Assembly (NCBI RefSeq): GCF_902806315.1
Contig: NZ_CADCWD010000056.1
Location: 1 to 63,793 of the forward strand
Length of the DNA: 63,793 bases
Source of the DNA: an uncultured Sphingosinicella sp.
GTDB lineage: Bacteria > Pseudomonadota > Alphaproteobacteria > Sphingomonadales > Sphingomonadaceae
Direction of reading: 5' to 3'
The position numbers were made by a program, and so were the translations under genes. Positions 52,990 to 61,744 of the stretch are shown here, in pieces. A model generated the notes under the pieces. The model ran no database searches. It worked only from the letters and a program-made list of their open reading frames with translations, and had not been told where the DNA came from. Within the stretch, counting starts at the first letter, position 1. Every line of letters starts with the position of its first letter.

Positions 52990-55587
52990 TCAGCCCAAAC
53001 TCTTGCTGACCTGCTCGAAGACATCCTTCGACAGGCCGGGCGTCGCCACGATCCGCCGCAGCTCGGCCTGGATTAAGCTGGCCCGCGTCTCGTCGAACCG
53101 CCGCCACCGTCCGAGCGGCGGCACCAGCCGCGCGGCGGTCTGCGGGTTCAATTTGTCCACCGCCAGGATCATGTCCGCCAGGAAGCGATAGCCCTCGCCC
53201 GACGGCTGGTGGAAGGCGCGCTGGTTGGCAGCGAAGGCGCCGACAAGCGCCCGCATCCGGTTTGGATTGGACAAGGTGAAGTCCGGATGCTTCGCCAGCG
53301 CCGCGACTGCTTCGGGGGTGTCGTCTCGCGTGGAGAGCGCCTGCACCGTGAACCACTTGTCCAGCACCAGGGCATTGTCGCGATAACGATCGTAAAACTT
53401 CCCGAGCGCGTCGGCCCGCTCCGCTGCATTGCTGTTGGCAAGCGTGCCGAGCGCCCCCTGACGGTCGGTCATGTTGTCGGCCGCATCGAACTGCCGCATC
53501 GCGATTTGCGGCGCGTCCTCCGCGCCCGAGGCGGCGATGTAGCCGAGCGCCACCGTTCGCAGCCGTCGCGCGCCCTTGGCCGCGGGCGAATATTCGAAGC
53601 GGTTGGCGGCATTGGCCGAATAGGCGCTCCGCCACAGGTTCTGCAGTTCGCTGCCCAGCGTAGTCCGCAGCCGCTCCCGCGCGGCATGGATCGCCTCGGG
53701 CTCCACCACTGGCATTTGGTCGCCGATGAACGCCTCGCTCGGCAGCAGCACCGCTTCGGCAATGAAGGCCGGATCGAGCGCCTCGTCCGACAGGGTCTGC
53801 CGGACAGCCTCGATCACCGGCTCCTGATCCGCCTGGCCCGTCGAGACGCTGGCGGTCAGCGTGTCGAGCATCAGCTGCTGCATCGCTTCGTAGCGGGCGA
53901 ACGGATTGTCGTCCCGCGCCGAGAGGAAGGCGAGGTCCGCCGCGGCCCGGTCGCTCTCGATGATCACCGGCGCCGAGAAATCGCGATTGATCGAAAGCAC
54001 CGGCCGCTCGCCGATCCCGTCGAACACAATCTCCTGGCTCTTCTCCTCGAGCAGCACGAGCCGCTCGTCATATTTCTCGCCGGTAAGCTCGCCGAACAAG
54101 GCCACCTTCAGCGGCACCGGCATCGGCGTCTTGGCTTGCTGCCCAGGCGTGGTCGGCACCTCCTGCTCCAGCATCAGGTGCGCGCGTCCCTCGCCCGCGC
54201 CGTGGCGCAGTCTCGCCCGCACCTTGGGCGTGCCCGCCTGGCTGTACCAAAGCCTGAAGCGCGTCAGATCGACGCCGCTCGCATCCTCCATCGCCGCGAC
54301 GAAGTTCTCGCAGGTCGCCGCCTCGCCGTCGTGCCGGTCGAAATAGAGGTCGCTGCCTTTGCGGAACTTCTCCGGCCCCAGGATGGTGTGCAGCATCCGG
54401 ATCACCTCGGCGCCCTTGTTGTAGACGGTCGCGGTGTAGAAGTTGGAGATCTCGATATAGCTTTCCGGCCGGATCGGGTGGGCGAGCGGCCCCGCGTCTT
54501 CCTGGAACTGCGCGGCGCGCAGGATTCGGACATCTTCGATCCGCTTGACTGCGGCGCTGCCCTGGTCGGCGGAATATTGCTGGTCGCGGAATACGGTGAA
54601 GCCCTCCTTCAAGGAAAGCTGGAACCAGTCGCGGCAGGTGACCCGATTGCCCGACCAATTGTGGAAATATTCGTGCGCGACGACTCCCGCCACCGCATCG
54701 TAATCCGCGTCCGTGGCCGTGTCCGGATCGGCCAGGATGTAGCGCGAATTGAAGATGTTGAGGCCCTTATTCTCCATGGCGCCAAAATTGAAATCGGAGA
54801 CCGCGACGATGTTGAACACGGCTAGGTCGTACTCGCGTCCATAGACCTTCTCGTCCCAGGCCATCGACGTCTTGAGCGCGTTCATTGCGTGGCTCGTCTT
54901 GGCGAGGTCCGCCTCCCGCACCCAGATGCCGAGATCCACCGTGCGCCCGGATCGGGTGATGAACTCGTCCCGGTTCGCGACCAGGTCTCCCGCCACCAGC
55001 GCGAACAGGTAGCAGGGCTTGGGGAAGGGGTCGTGCCATTCGGTCCAATGGCTCCCGCTTTCCATCTCGCCGCTTGCGATCGGATCGCCGTTCGCCAGCA
55101 GCACAGGGTAGAGCGCCTTGTCCGCGCTCATCCGCACCCGATAGATACTGAGCACGTCCGGCCGGTCCGGGAAGAAGGTGATCCGCCGAAAGCCTTCCGC
55201 CTCGCACTGCGTGCACAGGATGCCGCCCGAGGCGTAGAGGCCCATCAGCTGGGTGTTCTTCTCTGGGCTGATCTCCACCACCGTTTCGAGCGTGGCGGCA
55301 TCGCCGCTCAGCGGCACCGTCAGCAGGTCGCCCGCATAGCGATGCTCGACCGGCTTACCATCGACCGAAACGCTCTTCAGCGACAGCCCTTCGCCGTCCA
55401 GCCGAAGCGGCTCGTCATGCGCGCCATTGCGCTCCACTTTGAGCCGCCCGGTGACGATTGTCCGTCCGGCATCGAGCTCGAAGTTGAGGCTGATCTCCGG
55501 CACCAGCCAGTCCGGGGGCCGGTAATCCTCGCGGCGGATGGTGGCGGGTGCGGGGGGCGCGGCGGGTGCGTTCTGGGCGTCGAGCAT
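52990..55587 (-). CDS. pepN: Aminopeptidase N (M1 family)
   Basis: 865 residues. GAMEN motif (FGAMENKG, about residue 270) and zinc site HEYFHNW with His305, Glu306, His309 and third ligand Glu328 in SLKEGFTVFRDQ; C-terminal alpha-helical DUF3458-type domains as in E. coli PepN. Removes N-terminal residues from peptides in the cytosol. Monocistronic, facing the mla operon across a repeat. Normal length (about 870). Confidence 0.97.
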   Translation of the reverse strand: MLDAQNAPAAPPAPATIRREDYRPPDWLVPEISLNFELDAGRTIVTGRLKVERNGAHDEPLRLDGEGLSLKSVSVDGKPVEHRYAGDLLTVPLSGDAATLETVVEISPEKNTQLMGLYASGGILCTQCEAEGFRRITFFPDRPDVLSIYRVRMSADKALYPVLLANGDPIASGEMESGSHWTEWHDPFPKPCYLFALVAGDLVANRDEFITRSGRTVDLGIWVREADLAKTSHAMNALKTSMAWDEKVYGREYDLAVFNIVAVSDFNFGAMENKGLNIFNSRYILADPDTATDADYDAVAGVVAHEYFHNWSGNRVTCRDWFQLSLKEGFTVFRDQQYSADQGSAAVKRIEDVRILRAAQFQEDAGPLAHPIRPESYIEISNFYTATVYNKGAEVIRMLHTILGPEKFRKGSDLYFDRHDGEAATCENFVAAMEDASGVDLTRFRLWYSQAGTPKVRARLRHGAGEGRAHLMLEQEVPTTPGQQAKTPMPVPLKVALFGELTGEKYDERLVLLEEKSQEIVFDGIGERPVLSINRDFSAPVIIESDRAAADLAFLSARDDNPFARYEAMQQLMLDTLTASVSTGQADQEPVIEAVRQTLSDEALDPAFIAEAVLLPSEAFIGDQMPVVEPEAIHAARERLRTTLGSELQNLWRSAYSANAANRFEYSPAAKGARRLRTVALGYIAASGAEDAPQIAMRQFDAADNMTDRQGALGTLANSNAAERADALGKFYDRYRDNALVLDKWFTVQALSTRDDTPEAVAALAKHPDFTLSNPNRMRALVGAFAANQRAFHQPSGEGYRFLADMILAVDKLNPQTAARLVPPLGRWRRFDETRASLIQAELRRIVATPGLSKDVFEQVSKSLG

Positions 55588-55689
55588 GGCAAATTCCCTA
55601 GGCCCGCCATGGGCGATCGGCTAGCCTCGGCGCGACGAGAAGGGGCCTATGTTCGACCTGCTCATCGCGGCGGGCGGGCGAGGGGCGCA

Positions 55690-55740
55690 GGCCTGCTCGC
55701 GGAGCCTTTTCCGCAGCCAGGCTTTGCGCCAAAGCAGGCC
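55690..55740 (+). other. Compact three-helix potential RNA structure in a leader
   Basis: GGCCTGCT and AGCAGGCC close a region that holds two hairpins, GCGGA-GCCTTT-TCCGC and GCTTTG-CGC-CAAAGC, ending 18 bp before the ATG of the lipoprotein gene at 55759 and its AGG-GAGG site. The rest of the 171-bp gap to pepN has no feature I recognise. May be a degraded repeat or a leader RNA. Confidence 0.35.
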
Positions 55741-55758
55741 AGCAACAGGGAGGTGGAG

Positions 55759-56169
55759 ATGGTGCGATCGGGCTGGACTTTGGCGGGCTGGGCTTCGGCG
55801 GCACTGCTGGTGCTGGCGGGGTGCGACGGCGGCGGGGCACCGACCCGCACCAAGTCGATCACCGCGGCCAATCCGTTTCAGGAGAAGCTGGCGGGCCTCA
55901 GCGATCTCAACCGGTCGCTCGCGCTGAGGCGCGCGGTTCAGGATGCGGGGGAGACCTGCAAGCGGATCGATGCCTCCGCGTATCAGGGGCTGTACAAGTC
56001 GCTGCACATGTGGACGGCGCGCTGCTCGGAAGGGAATGGCTCGGCCGGGGGTCAGTTCGGGCTGTTCATCGCGCCGAACGGCGATGTTCAGGTGCGCCGG
56101 TGCGAGCACCTGACTCAGCTCAAGCTGCCCGAGTGCAAGCTTCCGGAATCAGCCGAGACGAAGAGCTAG
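55759..56169 (+). CDS. Lipoprotein of unknown function
   Basis: 136 residues from ATG 55759 with GGAGGTGGAG upstream. Lipobox LVLAGC (Cys22), then RRAVQDAGETCKRIDASAYQGLYKSLHMWTARCSEG and a C-terminal part GDVQVRRCEHLTQLKLPECKLP, so the mature part has four further cysteines. Possibly an oxidised periplasmic protein; no family recognised. Convergent with the next small gene. Confidence 0.78.
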   Translation: MVRSGWTLAGWASAALLVLAGCDGGGAPTRTKSITAANPFQEKLAGLSDLNRSLALRRAVQDAGETCKRIDASAYQGLYKSLHMWTARCSEGNGSAGGQFGLFIAPNGDVQVRRCEHLTQLKLPECKLPESAETKS

Positions 56170-56176
56170 CGCGAGC

Positions 56177-56470
56177 TCAGTCGCACTTGCGCACCTCGCG
56201 ATATTCGCCGGCCGCGTTCTTCTCCTTGAGCGTCACGCAGGGACCGTCCTTGATCTCCTCGCGCCAGGAGCCGTCGGAACCCACCTGCTTGTTGCCCTTC
56301 GGCACGCGCCGGCCGTTGACGATCTCATAAGGGAAGTTGTTGGGGACGCTGCTCGCCTGGTTGGCCTTTTGCGGCTGCGCGAAGGCGGGCGAATAAGCGC
56401 CTAGGCCGACGAACGCGAGCGCCACCGCCAACGCGGTGCCCGCGAAGAATGTCAGATGCAGTGGCTTCAT
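56177..56470 (-). CDS. Small secreted protein, unknown function
   Basis: 97 residues from ATG 56470 with a signal peptide ending SPAFAQ; mature part YEIVNGRRVPKGNKQVGSDGSWREEIKDGPCVTLKEKNAAGEYREVRKCD has two cysteines that could pair. The longer reading to 56521 adds residues before the signal peptide and is unlikely. No family known to me. Confidence 0.75.
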   Translation of the reverse strand: MKPLHLTFFAGTALAVALAFVGLGAYSPAFAQPQKANQASSVPNNFPYEIVNGRRVPKGNKQVGSDGSWREEIKDGPCVTLKEKNAAGEYREVRKCD

Positions 56471-56575
56471 ATCGAGGTTCCTCACGTCACCTATATAGTG
56501 GAAGAACGCTCGAAATACCATCTAGGGCCCGGATCGGGTCGCACCGGTCGCAGCCAAGCTCCTGGATGGGCAAAG

Positions 56576-56610
56576 AAAAAGGCGCGGAGAGCTTCCCCTC
56601 CGCGCCTTTT
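56576..56610 (-). terminator. Intrinsic terminator of rpmI-rplT
   Basis: On the minus strand GGCGCGGAG and CTCCGCGCC form a 9-bp stem, followed by TTTTTCTTTG. It begins about 20 bp after the rplT stop. The plus strand also ends in TTTT, so it may work both ways. Confidence 0.9.
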
Positions 56611-56630
56611 CCGACTTCAACCGCTAGCTT

Positions 56631-57008
56631 TCAGGCCGTGGCTTCTGCCTGGGCCGGAAGAGCTCCGCGCGCCTGCGCGACGATGCCCCGGAACGCGTCG
56701 CCTTCGTGCATCGCGATGTCGGCCAGGACCTTCCGGTCGAGATCGACGCCCGCGAGCTTCAGGCCGTGCATGAACTGGCCGTAGGTCAGGCCCTCGGCCC
56801 GGACGGCGGCGTTGATGCGCTGGATCCAGAGGGCGCGGAAGCTGCGCTTCTTCACCTTGCGGTCGCGATAGGCATATTGCCCGGCCTTTTCGACGGCCTG
56901 GCGGGCGATGCGGATCGTGTTCTTGCGACGGCCATAATAGCCCTTCGCCTGATCCAGCAATCTCTTGTGACGAGCCTTGGTGGTCGTCCCGCGCTTGATG
57001 CGTGCCAT
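56631..57008 (-). CDS. rplT: 50S ribosomal protein L20
   Basis: 125 residues (family about 118). [81 protein letters not shown] are unmistakable L20. Binds 23S rRNA early in assembly and can regulate its own operon in other bacteria. Second gene after rpmI with 13 bp between; infC, the usual third partner, is not next to them. Confidence 0.98.
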   Translation of the reverse strand: MARIKRGTTTKARHKRLLDQAKGYYGRRKNTIRIARQAVEKAGQYAYRDRKVKKRSFRALWIQRINAAVRAEGLTYGQFMHGLKLAGVDLDRKVLADIAMHEGDAFRGIVAQARGALPAQAEATA

Positions 57009-57021
57009 GTGCTCCTACTCC

Positions 57022-57225
57022 TTACTTGAGGCCGTAGGGCGCCCAGAGCTTCACCCGGGCCGTGTCGGCCTCGGCGAGAACTGTGGTGCCGCGGTTCTGG
57101 CGGATATATTTGGCATTGTGGCTGATCAGGCGGTGGCGCTTGCCGGCGACCCCGTGCTTGATCTTGCCGGTCGCGGTGAGCTTGAATCGCTTCTTCACAC
57201 CGCTCTTGGTCTTGAGCTTGGGCAT
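57022..57225 (-). CDS. rpmI: 50S ribosomal protein L35
   Basis: 67 residues, [31 protein letters not shown], the typical L35. AAAGGAGA lies upstream. First gene of the rpmI-rplT operon; a promoter is visible at 57327-57355 on the same strand, leaving a leader of about 95 nt. Confidence 0.97.
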   Translation of the reverse strand: MPKLKTKSGVKKRFKLTATGKIKHGVAGKRHRLISHNAKYIRQNRGTTVLAEADTARVKLWAPYGLK

Positions 57226-57326
57226 TTTCGTCTCCTTTGCCGCACAGGGGCGGACGATTGAGAACAGCCACGGCAGCCCTTACCGGCCGGGCGGTTCATA
57301 GATTTTCCAAGGCTGGAAAGTGGGCG

Positions 57327-57355
57327 CCTATAAGCGGGAGCCGCGCACGAGGCAA
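57327..57355 (-). promoter_or_regulatory. Sigma-70 promoter for rpmI-rplT
   Basis: Minus strand TTGCCT, 17 bases, TATAGG. It sits just upstream of the rpmI leader and just past the end of the SDR gene. Both boxes are close to the consensus for housekeeping promoters. Confidence 0.6.
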
Positions 57356-57359
57356 GCCT

Positions 57360-58037
57360 TCACCAGGGCAAAGTCTCGCCTCGATAGGTGAGGAAGGCGC
57401 CGGAACGATCGGGCATCAGATCGTCGATGACGCGGCGCATCCACGATACGCTCTCTTCGGGGCTGATCTTCGCATTGGGGCCGCCCATGTCGGTCTGCAC
57501 CCACCCCGGGTGCAGCATGGCGATGGTGACCGGCCGGCCCTTCAGGTCGACGGACATGGAGAACCAGGCTGCGTTGAGAGCGGCCTTGGAGGTGCGGTAA
57601 GCCATGAAGCCGCCCGAGCTGTTGTCCGCGATGCTCCCCATCTGGGTAGAGATCGCGATCATCTTGCCGCGCGCGGCCTCCACGTTCGGGATCAGCGCGG
57701 CCGCAAGCACGGTCGGCGCCACGGCGTTGACCGCAAGGGTGCGAAGCCAGCCTTCCGGCTCCAGATCCTCCGTCCCGCCATGCGGCCCGGACATACCGGC
57801 ATTGCAGATGAGCAGATCGATCGGCGCCGCGCCAAGCTGCCGCGCGAACCGCTCCAGCCCGGCAGTGTCTGCCATTTCGAGCGGTTCGACCCGCACCTCG
57901 CCGGCGACCGCCTTGAGCTCGCTCGCCTCGGCGGGATCGCGCACCGTTGCGATGACTCGCCAACCCTCGGCCGCATATTGGCGCACGAATTCAAGCCCGA
58001 TGCCGCGATTGGCACCGGTGACGAGCACGGTAGGCAT
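57360..58037 (-). CDS. Short-chain dehydrogenase/reductase
   Basis: 225 residues. NAD(P) site TGANRGIG (7-14), LICNAGMSG, catalytic Ser in AISTQMGSIADN and YRTSK as YxxxK. The C-terminal LHPGWVQTDMGGPNAKISPEESVSWM resembles the CsgA/sniffer-type SDRs that act on carbonyl compounds. Substrate unknown. It follows prs by 10 bp on the same strand. Confidence 0.9.
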   Translation of the reverse strand: MPTVLVTGANRGIGLEFVRQYAAEGWRVIATVRDPAEASELKAVAGEVRVEPLEMADTAGLERFARQLGAAPIDLLICNAGMSGPHGGTEDLEPEGWLRTLAVNAVAPTVLAAALIPNVEAARGKMIAISTQMGSIADNSSGGFMAYRTSKAALNAAWFSMSVDLKGRPVTIAMLHPGWVQTDMGGPNAKISPEESVSWMRRVIDDLMPDRSGAFLTYRGETLPW

Positions 58038-58047
58038 GGGGAAGCTC

Positions 58048-58983
58048 CTAGTCGAAGAGGCTGGAGACCGAGCTCTCGTCCGCGATGCGCTTCACCGCTT
58101 CCGCGAGCAACGGGGCGATGGTGAGGATACGGATCTTGTCGCTCGCCGCCGCCGCTTCGTAGGTGGCGATCGTATCGGTGATCACAAGCTCGCTGAGCGA
58201 CGATTTGTCGACCCGCGGCACCGCACCGCCCGAGAGGACGCCGTGCGTGCAATAAGCGACCACGTCCTCAGCGCCGCCTTCCTTCAGTGCGGCGGCGGCG
58301 TTGCAGAGCGTTCCGGCCGAATCGACGATGTCGTCGACGAGAATGCAGAAGCGGCCTTCGACGTCGCCGATGATGTTCATCACCTCGGATTCGCCGGGCC
58401 GTTCGCGGCGCTTGTCGACGATTGCAAGCGGCGCATTGTCGAGCCTTTTGGCCAGCGCGCGGGCGCGGACCACGCCGCCCACGTCCGGCGACACGACAGT
58501 GATGTTGCGGTTGGAGAAGCGCGACTTGATGTCCGCGGACATGACTGGCGCGCCATACAGATTGTCCGTCGGAATGTCGAAGAAGCCCTGGATCTGGGCG
58601 GCATGGAGATCGACAGACAACACGCGGTTGGCGCCCGCAACGGTCAGGAGATTGGCGACGAGCTTTGCCGAAATGGGTGTACGGGGGCCGGGCTTCCGGT
58701 CCTGCCGGGCATAGCCGAAATAAGGGAGCACCGCCGTGATCCGCCTCGCCGACGCGCGCTTCAGCGCGTCGATGCAGATCAACAGCTCCATCAGATTGTC
58801 GTTGGCCGGGTAGGAGGTGGACTGGACGACGAACACGTCCTCGCCGCGCACATTCTCGTGGATTTCGACGAAGATCTCCTCGTCCGCGAAGCGGCGGACG
58901 CTCACTTCCGTGATCTTAAGGTCCAGATAGCTGGCGATCGCCTTCACGAGCGGAAGGTTGGAATTGCCGGACATCAATTTCAT
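58048..58983 (-). CDS. prs: Ribose-phosphate pyrophosphokinase
   Basis: 311 residues from ATG 58983 ([17 protein letters not shown]). Makes PRPP for nucleotide, histidine and NAD synthesis. Motifs: [50 protein letters not shown], the PRPP loop [17 protein letters not shown]. Longer upstream readings are not supported by relatives. Cytosolic; divergent from gltX by about 105 bp. Confidence 0.97.
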   Translation of the reverse strand: MKLMSGNSNLPLVKAIASYLDLKITEVSVRRFADEEIFVEIHENVRGEDVFVVQSTSYPANDNLMELLICIDALKRASARRITAVLPYFGYARQDRKPGPRTPISAKLVANLLTVAGANRVLSVDLHAAQIQGFFDIPTDNLYGAPVMSADIKSRFSNRNITVVSPDVGGVVRARALAKRLDNAPLAIVDKRRERPGESEVMNIIGDVEGRFCILVDDIVDSAGTLCNAAAALKEGGAEDVVAYCTHGVLSGGAVPRVDKSSLSELVITDTIATYEAAAASDKIRILTIAPLLAEAVKRIADESSVSSLFD

Positions 58984-59087
58984 GGGGGAGCTATCCTGGA
59001 TCAAGCTTGCGGCTCGCTTCTTAAGCGGGGGCGGCGCGAAGGCAAGGGCGTTGCCGGGCCGGGCGAGCATGCCTAGACGCGGCGGCC

Positions 59088-60422
59088 ATGACCGTCATCA
59101 CCCGCTTCGCGCCCGCGCCCACCGGGCGGCTCCACGTGGGCAATATCCGCACCGCGCTCCACAACTGGCTATGGGCGCGGCGGCACGGGGGCAGGTTCAT
59201 CCTCCGCCTCGACGACACCGACCGGGAGCGGTCGAGCGAAGCCTCCGCCCAGGGGATCCGCGACGATCTGGCGTGGCTCGGGCTGGTGCCGGACGAGGAG
59301 CATCGCCAGTCCGACCGCTTCCACCGCTACGAGGAGGCGCTGGAGCGGCTGCGCGCGATCGGGCGCGTCTACCCCGCCTATGAGACGGCGCAGGAGCTGG
59401 ACTTGAAGCGCAAGGTGCTGCTCGGGCGGGCGAAGCCGCCGGTCTATGACCGCGCAGCGCTCGAGCTCAGCGATGCCGAGCGGGAGCGGCTGGAAGGGGA
59501 GGGGCGGCGCCCGCACTGGCGCTTCAAGCTCGATCATTCGGCACCTATCGAGTGGACCGACCTGATCCGCGGGCACCAGCACATCGACCCGTCCTTGCTG
59601 TCCGATCCCGTCGTGCGGCGCGAGGACGGCAGCTGGCTCTACATGTTGCCGAGCGCCGTCGACGACATCGATCTGGCCGTCACCCATGTCGTCCGAGGCG
59701 AGGACCATGTCACCAACACCGCGCTCCAGATCCAGATGTTCGAGGCCTTAAGTGCCGCGCCTCCCGCCTTTGCGCACGAGGCGCTTCTGGTCGGATCGGA
59801 GGGCAAGCTTTCGAAGCGGCTTGGCTCTCTGGGGATCGAAGGCATGCAGGAGGCGGGGATCGAACCCATAGCGCTGCTGGCCAAGCTGGCGCGCATCGGC
59901 ACCAGCCTACCCGTCGAGCCGGTTGCGAGCTTGAAGCCGCTCACTCAGACCTTCGACTTCGTGAGCTTTGGCCGCGCGCCCGCCCGCTTCGACATGGATG
60001 AGCTTGCCGGCCTTAACGCCCGCATCGTCCACCAGCTGCCATTCGAGGCCGTCGCGGACCGGCTTCCGTCCGGCATGACGGCGGAAGCCTGGGAGGTGAT
60101 CCGGCCCAACCTCAAGAGCGTTGGCGAAGCGGCCGACTGGTGGCACATCGTCGAAGGGCCTGTGGAAGCGAACGCGGGCGACCAGGATCGCGAGTTCCTG
60201 CAGGCCGCGGCGGAGGAAGCGGAGCGACTCGACTGGAGTTCGGCGCCATGGTCGGCGCTCACGACAGCGCTCAAGGCAAGCACCGGGCGGACGGGCAAGG
60301 CGCTGTTCCTCCCGCTCCGTCGAGCGCTTACCGGCCGAGAGAGCGGACCTGAAATGGCCGCTCTGCTTCCCCTGATCGGCCGGGAGGGGAGCATCAAGAG
60401 GCTTCGGGCTGCAGCGGCTTGA
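59088..60422 (+). CDS. gltX: Glutamate--tRNA ligase
   Basis: 444 residues. The class I signature is [13 protein letters not shown] (HVGN at 16-19) and the KMSKS-type loop is KLSKR at 240-244. Charges tRNA-Glu, and in organisms lacking GlnRS also tRNA-Gln. Alphaproteobacteria often carry two such genes; this one has the shorter form. The C-terminal anticodon-binding domain looks complete ([33 protein letters not shown]). Confidence 0.94.
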   Translation: MTVITRFAPAPTGRLHVGNIRTALHNWLWARRHGGRFILRLDDTDRERSSEASAQGIRDDLAWLGLVPDEEHRQSDRFHRYEEALERLRAIGRVYPAYETAQELDLKRKVLLGRAKPPVYDRAALELSDAERERLEGEGRRPHWRFKLDHSAPIEWTDLIRGHQHIDPSLLSDPVVRREDGSWLYMLPSAVDDIDLAVTHVVRGEDHVTNTALQIQMFEALSAAPPAFAHEALLVGSEGKLSKRLGSLGIEGMQEAGIEPIALLAKLARIGTSLPVEPVASLKPLTQTFDFVSFGRAPARFDMDELAGLNARIVHQLPFEAVADRLPSGMTAEAWEVIRPNLKSVGEAADWWHIVEGPVEANAGDQDREFLQAAAEEAERLDWSSAPWSALTTALKASTGRTGKALFLPLRRALTGRESGPEMAALLPLIGREGSIKRLRAAAA

Positions 60423-60478
60423 ACCACAAGCCGGCTCGTCGAGCCGGGAAATCGGTAGACTCATCCGTCCCGCCCATT

Positions 60479-60563
60479 CGTCATCGCGAGCGAAGCGAAG
60501 CAATCCAGTGCGGCCACCCGCGTCAGTCTGGATTGCTTCGTCGCTGCGCTCCTCGCAATGACG
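60479..60563. repeat. CGTCATTGCGAG-type palindromic repeat
   Basis: CGTCATCGCGAGCGAAGCG with AAGCAATCCAG on the left and CTGGATTGCTTCG with CTCGCAATGACG on the right. Second copy of the family at 13514-13594. It sits between gltX and the tonB promoter region and may end gltX transcription. Confidence 0.85.
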
Positions 60564-60615
60564 GTGAACGTCGCAACGGACACGCCTCAGAAAATCTTCA
60601 GCAGCAGCTATTTAC

Positions 60616-60628
60616 GTTATTTTATAAC
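60616..60628 (+). promoter_or_regulatory. Zur-box-like operator upstream of tonB
   Basis: GTTATTTTATAAC, arms GTTAT and ATAAC with a TTT centre, differs from the exbD site (GTTATACTATAAC) only in the middle. It lies 67 bp before the tonB start. Confidence 0.55.
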
Positions 60629-60633
60629 ATCAC

Positions 60634-60646
60634 GATACAGTATATC
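60634..60646 (+). promoter_or_regulatory. Second, degenerate Zur-like half-match upstream of tonB
   Basis: GATACAGTATATC agrees with GTTATANTATAAC at nine of twelve defined positions and follows the first site by five bases, giving a tandem arrangement close to where the promoter should be. Confidence 0.35.
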
Positions 60647-60694
60647 ATCTTCTCTGTAGCTGAACGACTCAGCACATGAAGAAGGAGAGTCGCC

Positions 60695-61369
60695 ATGTCT
60701 GAAGGAGGATTCTTAGAGCAGAAACCGCGCAGCCCGACGGGGCTCGCCATCGTCATCGTCGGCCACATCGCCGTCCTGTCGGCGCTGGCGCTGTCGAAGA
60801 TGGACATGCCGCCCATCATCGATTTGGGGCCGCTCACAGTGAAGAACATCCCGCTGCCGAAGGACCCGCCGCCGATCCCGCCGGAGATCAAGCAGAAGCC
60901 GACGGACCTGCCGCAGCACAAGTCTGTCATCACGCGTCCGGAGCCCATCATCAAGGCGCCCACCACCCCCACCTTCAGCCCGCCGAAGGAGGAGCCCGTC
61001 GACCTGAGCTACAACGTCACGCCCCCGGGCAAGATAGACGTGCCGGTCTACACTCAGCCGCCCCCGCCCAAGCCGCTGCCCGACCCGGTGCGGATGGAGG
61101 CGCGGCTCGATCCCCGCAGCGAGCTGCTGCCGGATTACCCGCCCGAGGAACAACGCGCCGAGAAGGAGGGCAATGTCACGATCCGCGTGGTGATCGGTCC
61201 CGACGGCCGGGTGACACGGGCCGAGAAGGTGGCGGCCGCGAGCGAGGCCTTCTGGCGCGCGACCGAGCGTCACGCGATCCGCAACTGGCGGTTCAAGCCG
61301 GCGACGGTCGACGGCAAACCCGTGGAAAGCACCAAGGTGATGACCGTCCGGTTCGTGCTCGACAGCTGA
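60695..61369 (+). CDS. tonB: TonB-family energy transducer
   Basis: 224 residues: N-terminal membrane helix (GLAIVIVGHIAVLSALAL with the His used in TonB activity), a long Pro/Lys-rich spacer (PLPKDPPPIPPEIKQKP, PPPPKPLPDP) and the C-terminal TonB domain (EGNVTIRVVIGPDGRVTRAEKV, AIRNWRFKPATVDGKPVESTKVMTVRFVL). It passes proton-motive energy to outer-membrane receptors together with ExbBD. GAAGGAGAG lies upstream. Two Zur-like sites precede it. Confidence 0.93.
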   Translation: MSEGGFLEQKPRSPTGLAIVIVGHIAVLSALALSKMDMPPIIDLGPLTVKNIPLPKDPPPIPPEIKQKPTDLPQHKSVITRPEPIIKAPTTPTFSPPKEEPVDLSYNVTPPGKIDVPVYTQPPPPKPLPDPVRMEARLDPRSELLPDYPPEEQRAEKEGNVTIRVVIGPDGRVTRAEKVAAASEAFWRATERHAIRNWRFKPATVDGKPVESTKVMTVRFVLDS

Positions 61370-61423
61370 GGAGCACGACCCCGGGGGCTGGCGCGGGCAC
61401 CGCGCCAGCCCTATCTTGGGCTC

Positions 61424-61744
61424 ATGCCTCTTCCCCGCACCGCTTCCCCGCGCGCCCTGTTGAGCGACCTTCGCGCCTTTGCGCGCGAGCGCCCCAAGCA
61501 TCAGTGGATCGCCCTTTTGGCAGCGGTGGTGATGCCGCTCATCATTCTGTTCGGCTTCTACAAGGACGCCCAGACCAACATCCAGCCGGGCGAGCAGATC
61601 GTCTACGCGGAAAGCTGGACCGGCACGCGCACTGACGAGGAGATCAAGGTCGCCCAGACCGAGCGCGAGAAGCAGCGTGAAGCGGCGCAGGCCGAGCGCC
61701 GGCGCCAGTTCAAGGAGCTCGAAAAGAGGTTCGGCATGAAGTGA
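61424..61744 (+). CDS. Small membrane protein upstream of ribD, unknown function
   Basis: 106 residues with one hydrophobic segment (WIALLAAVVMPLIILFGFY) and a charged helical tail (REKQREAAQAERRRQFKELEKRFGMK) that may form a coiled coil. No family recognised. Its TGA overlaps the GTG start of ribD, so both are cotranscribed; the reason for the pairing is unclear. Confidence 0.72.
   Translation: MPLPRTASPRALLSDLRAFARERPKHQWIALLAAVVMPLIILFGFYKDAQTNIQPGEQIVYAESWTGTRTDEEIKVAQTEREKQREAAQAERRRQFKELEKRFGMK

Noticed and set aside
60431-60447. CCGGCTCG-T-CGAGCCGG hairpin after gltX as an intrinsic terminator
   Set aside because: Eight-bp stem but a one-base loop as written and no T-run; not convincing.
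60419-60679. 86-codon plus-strand frame after gltX
   Set aside because: It runs through the palindromic repeat and the Zur-like sites; no ribosome site and no sensible protein.
61370-61423. FMN riboswitch ahead of the riboflavin genes
   Set aside because: The gap is only 54 bp and ribD overlaps the gene before it; too short for an RFN element.
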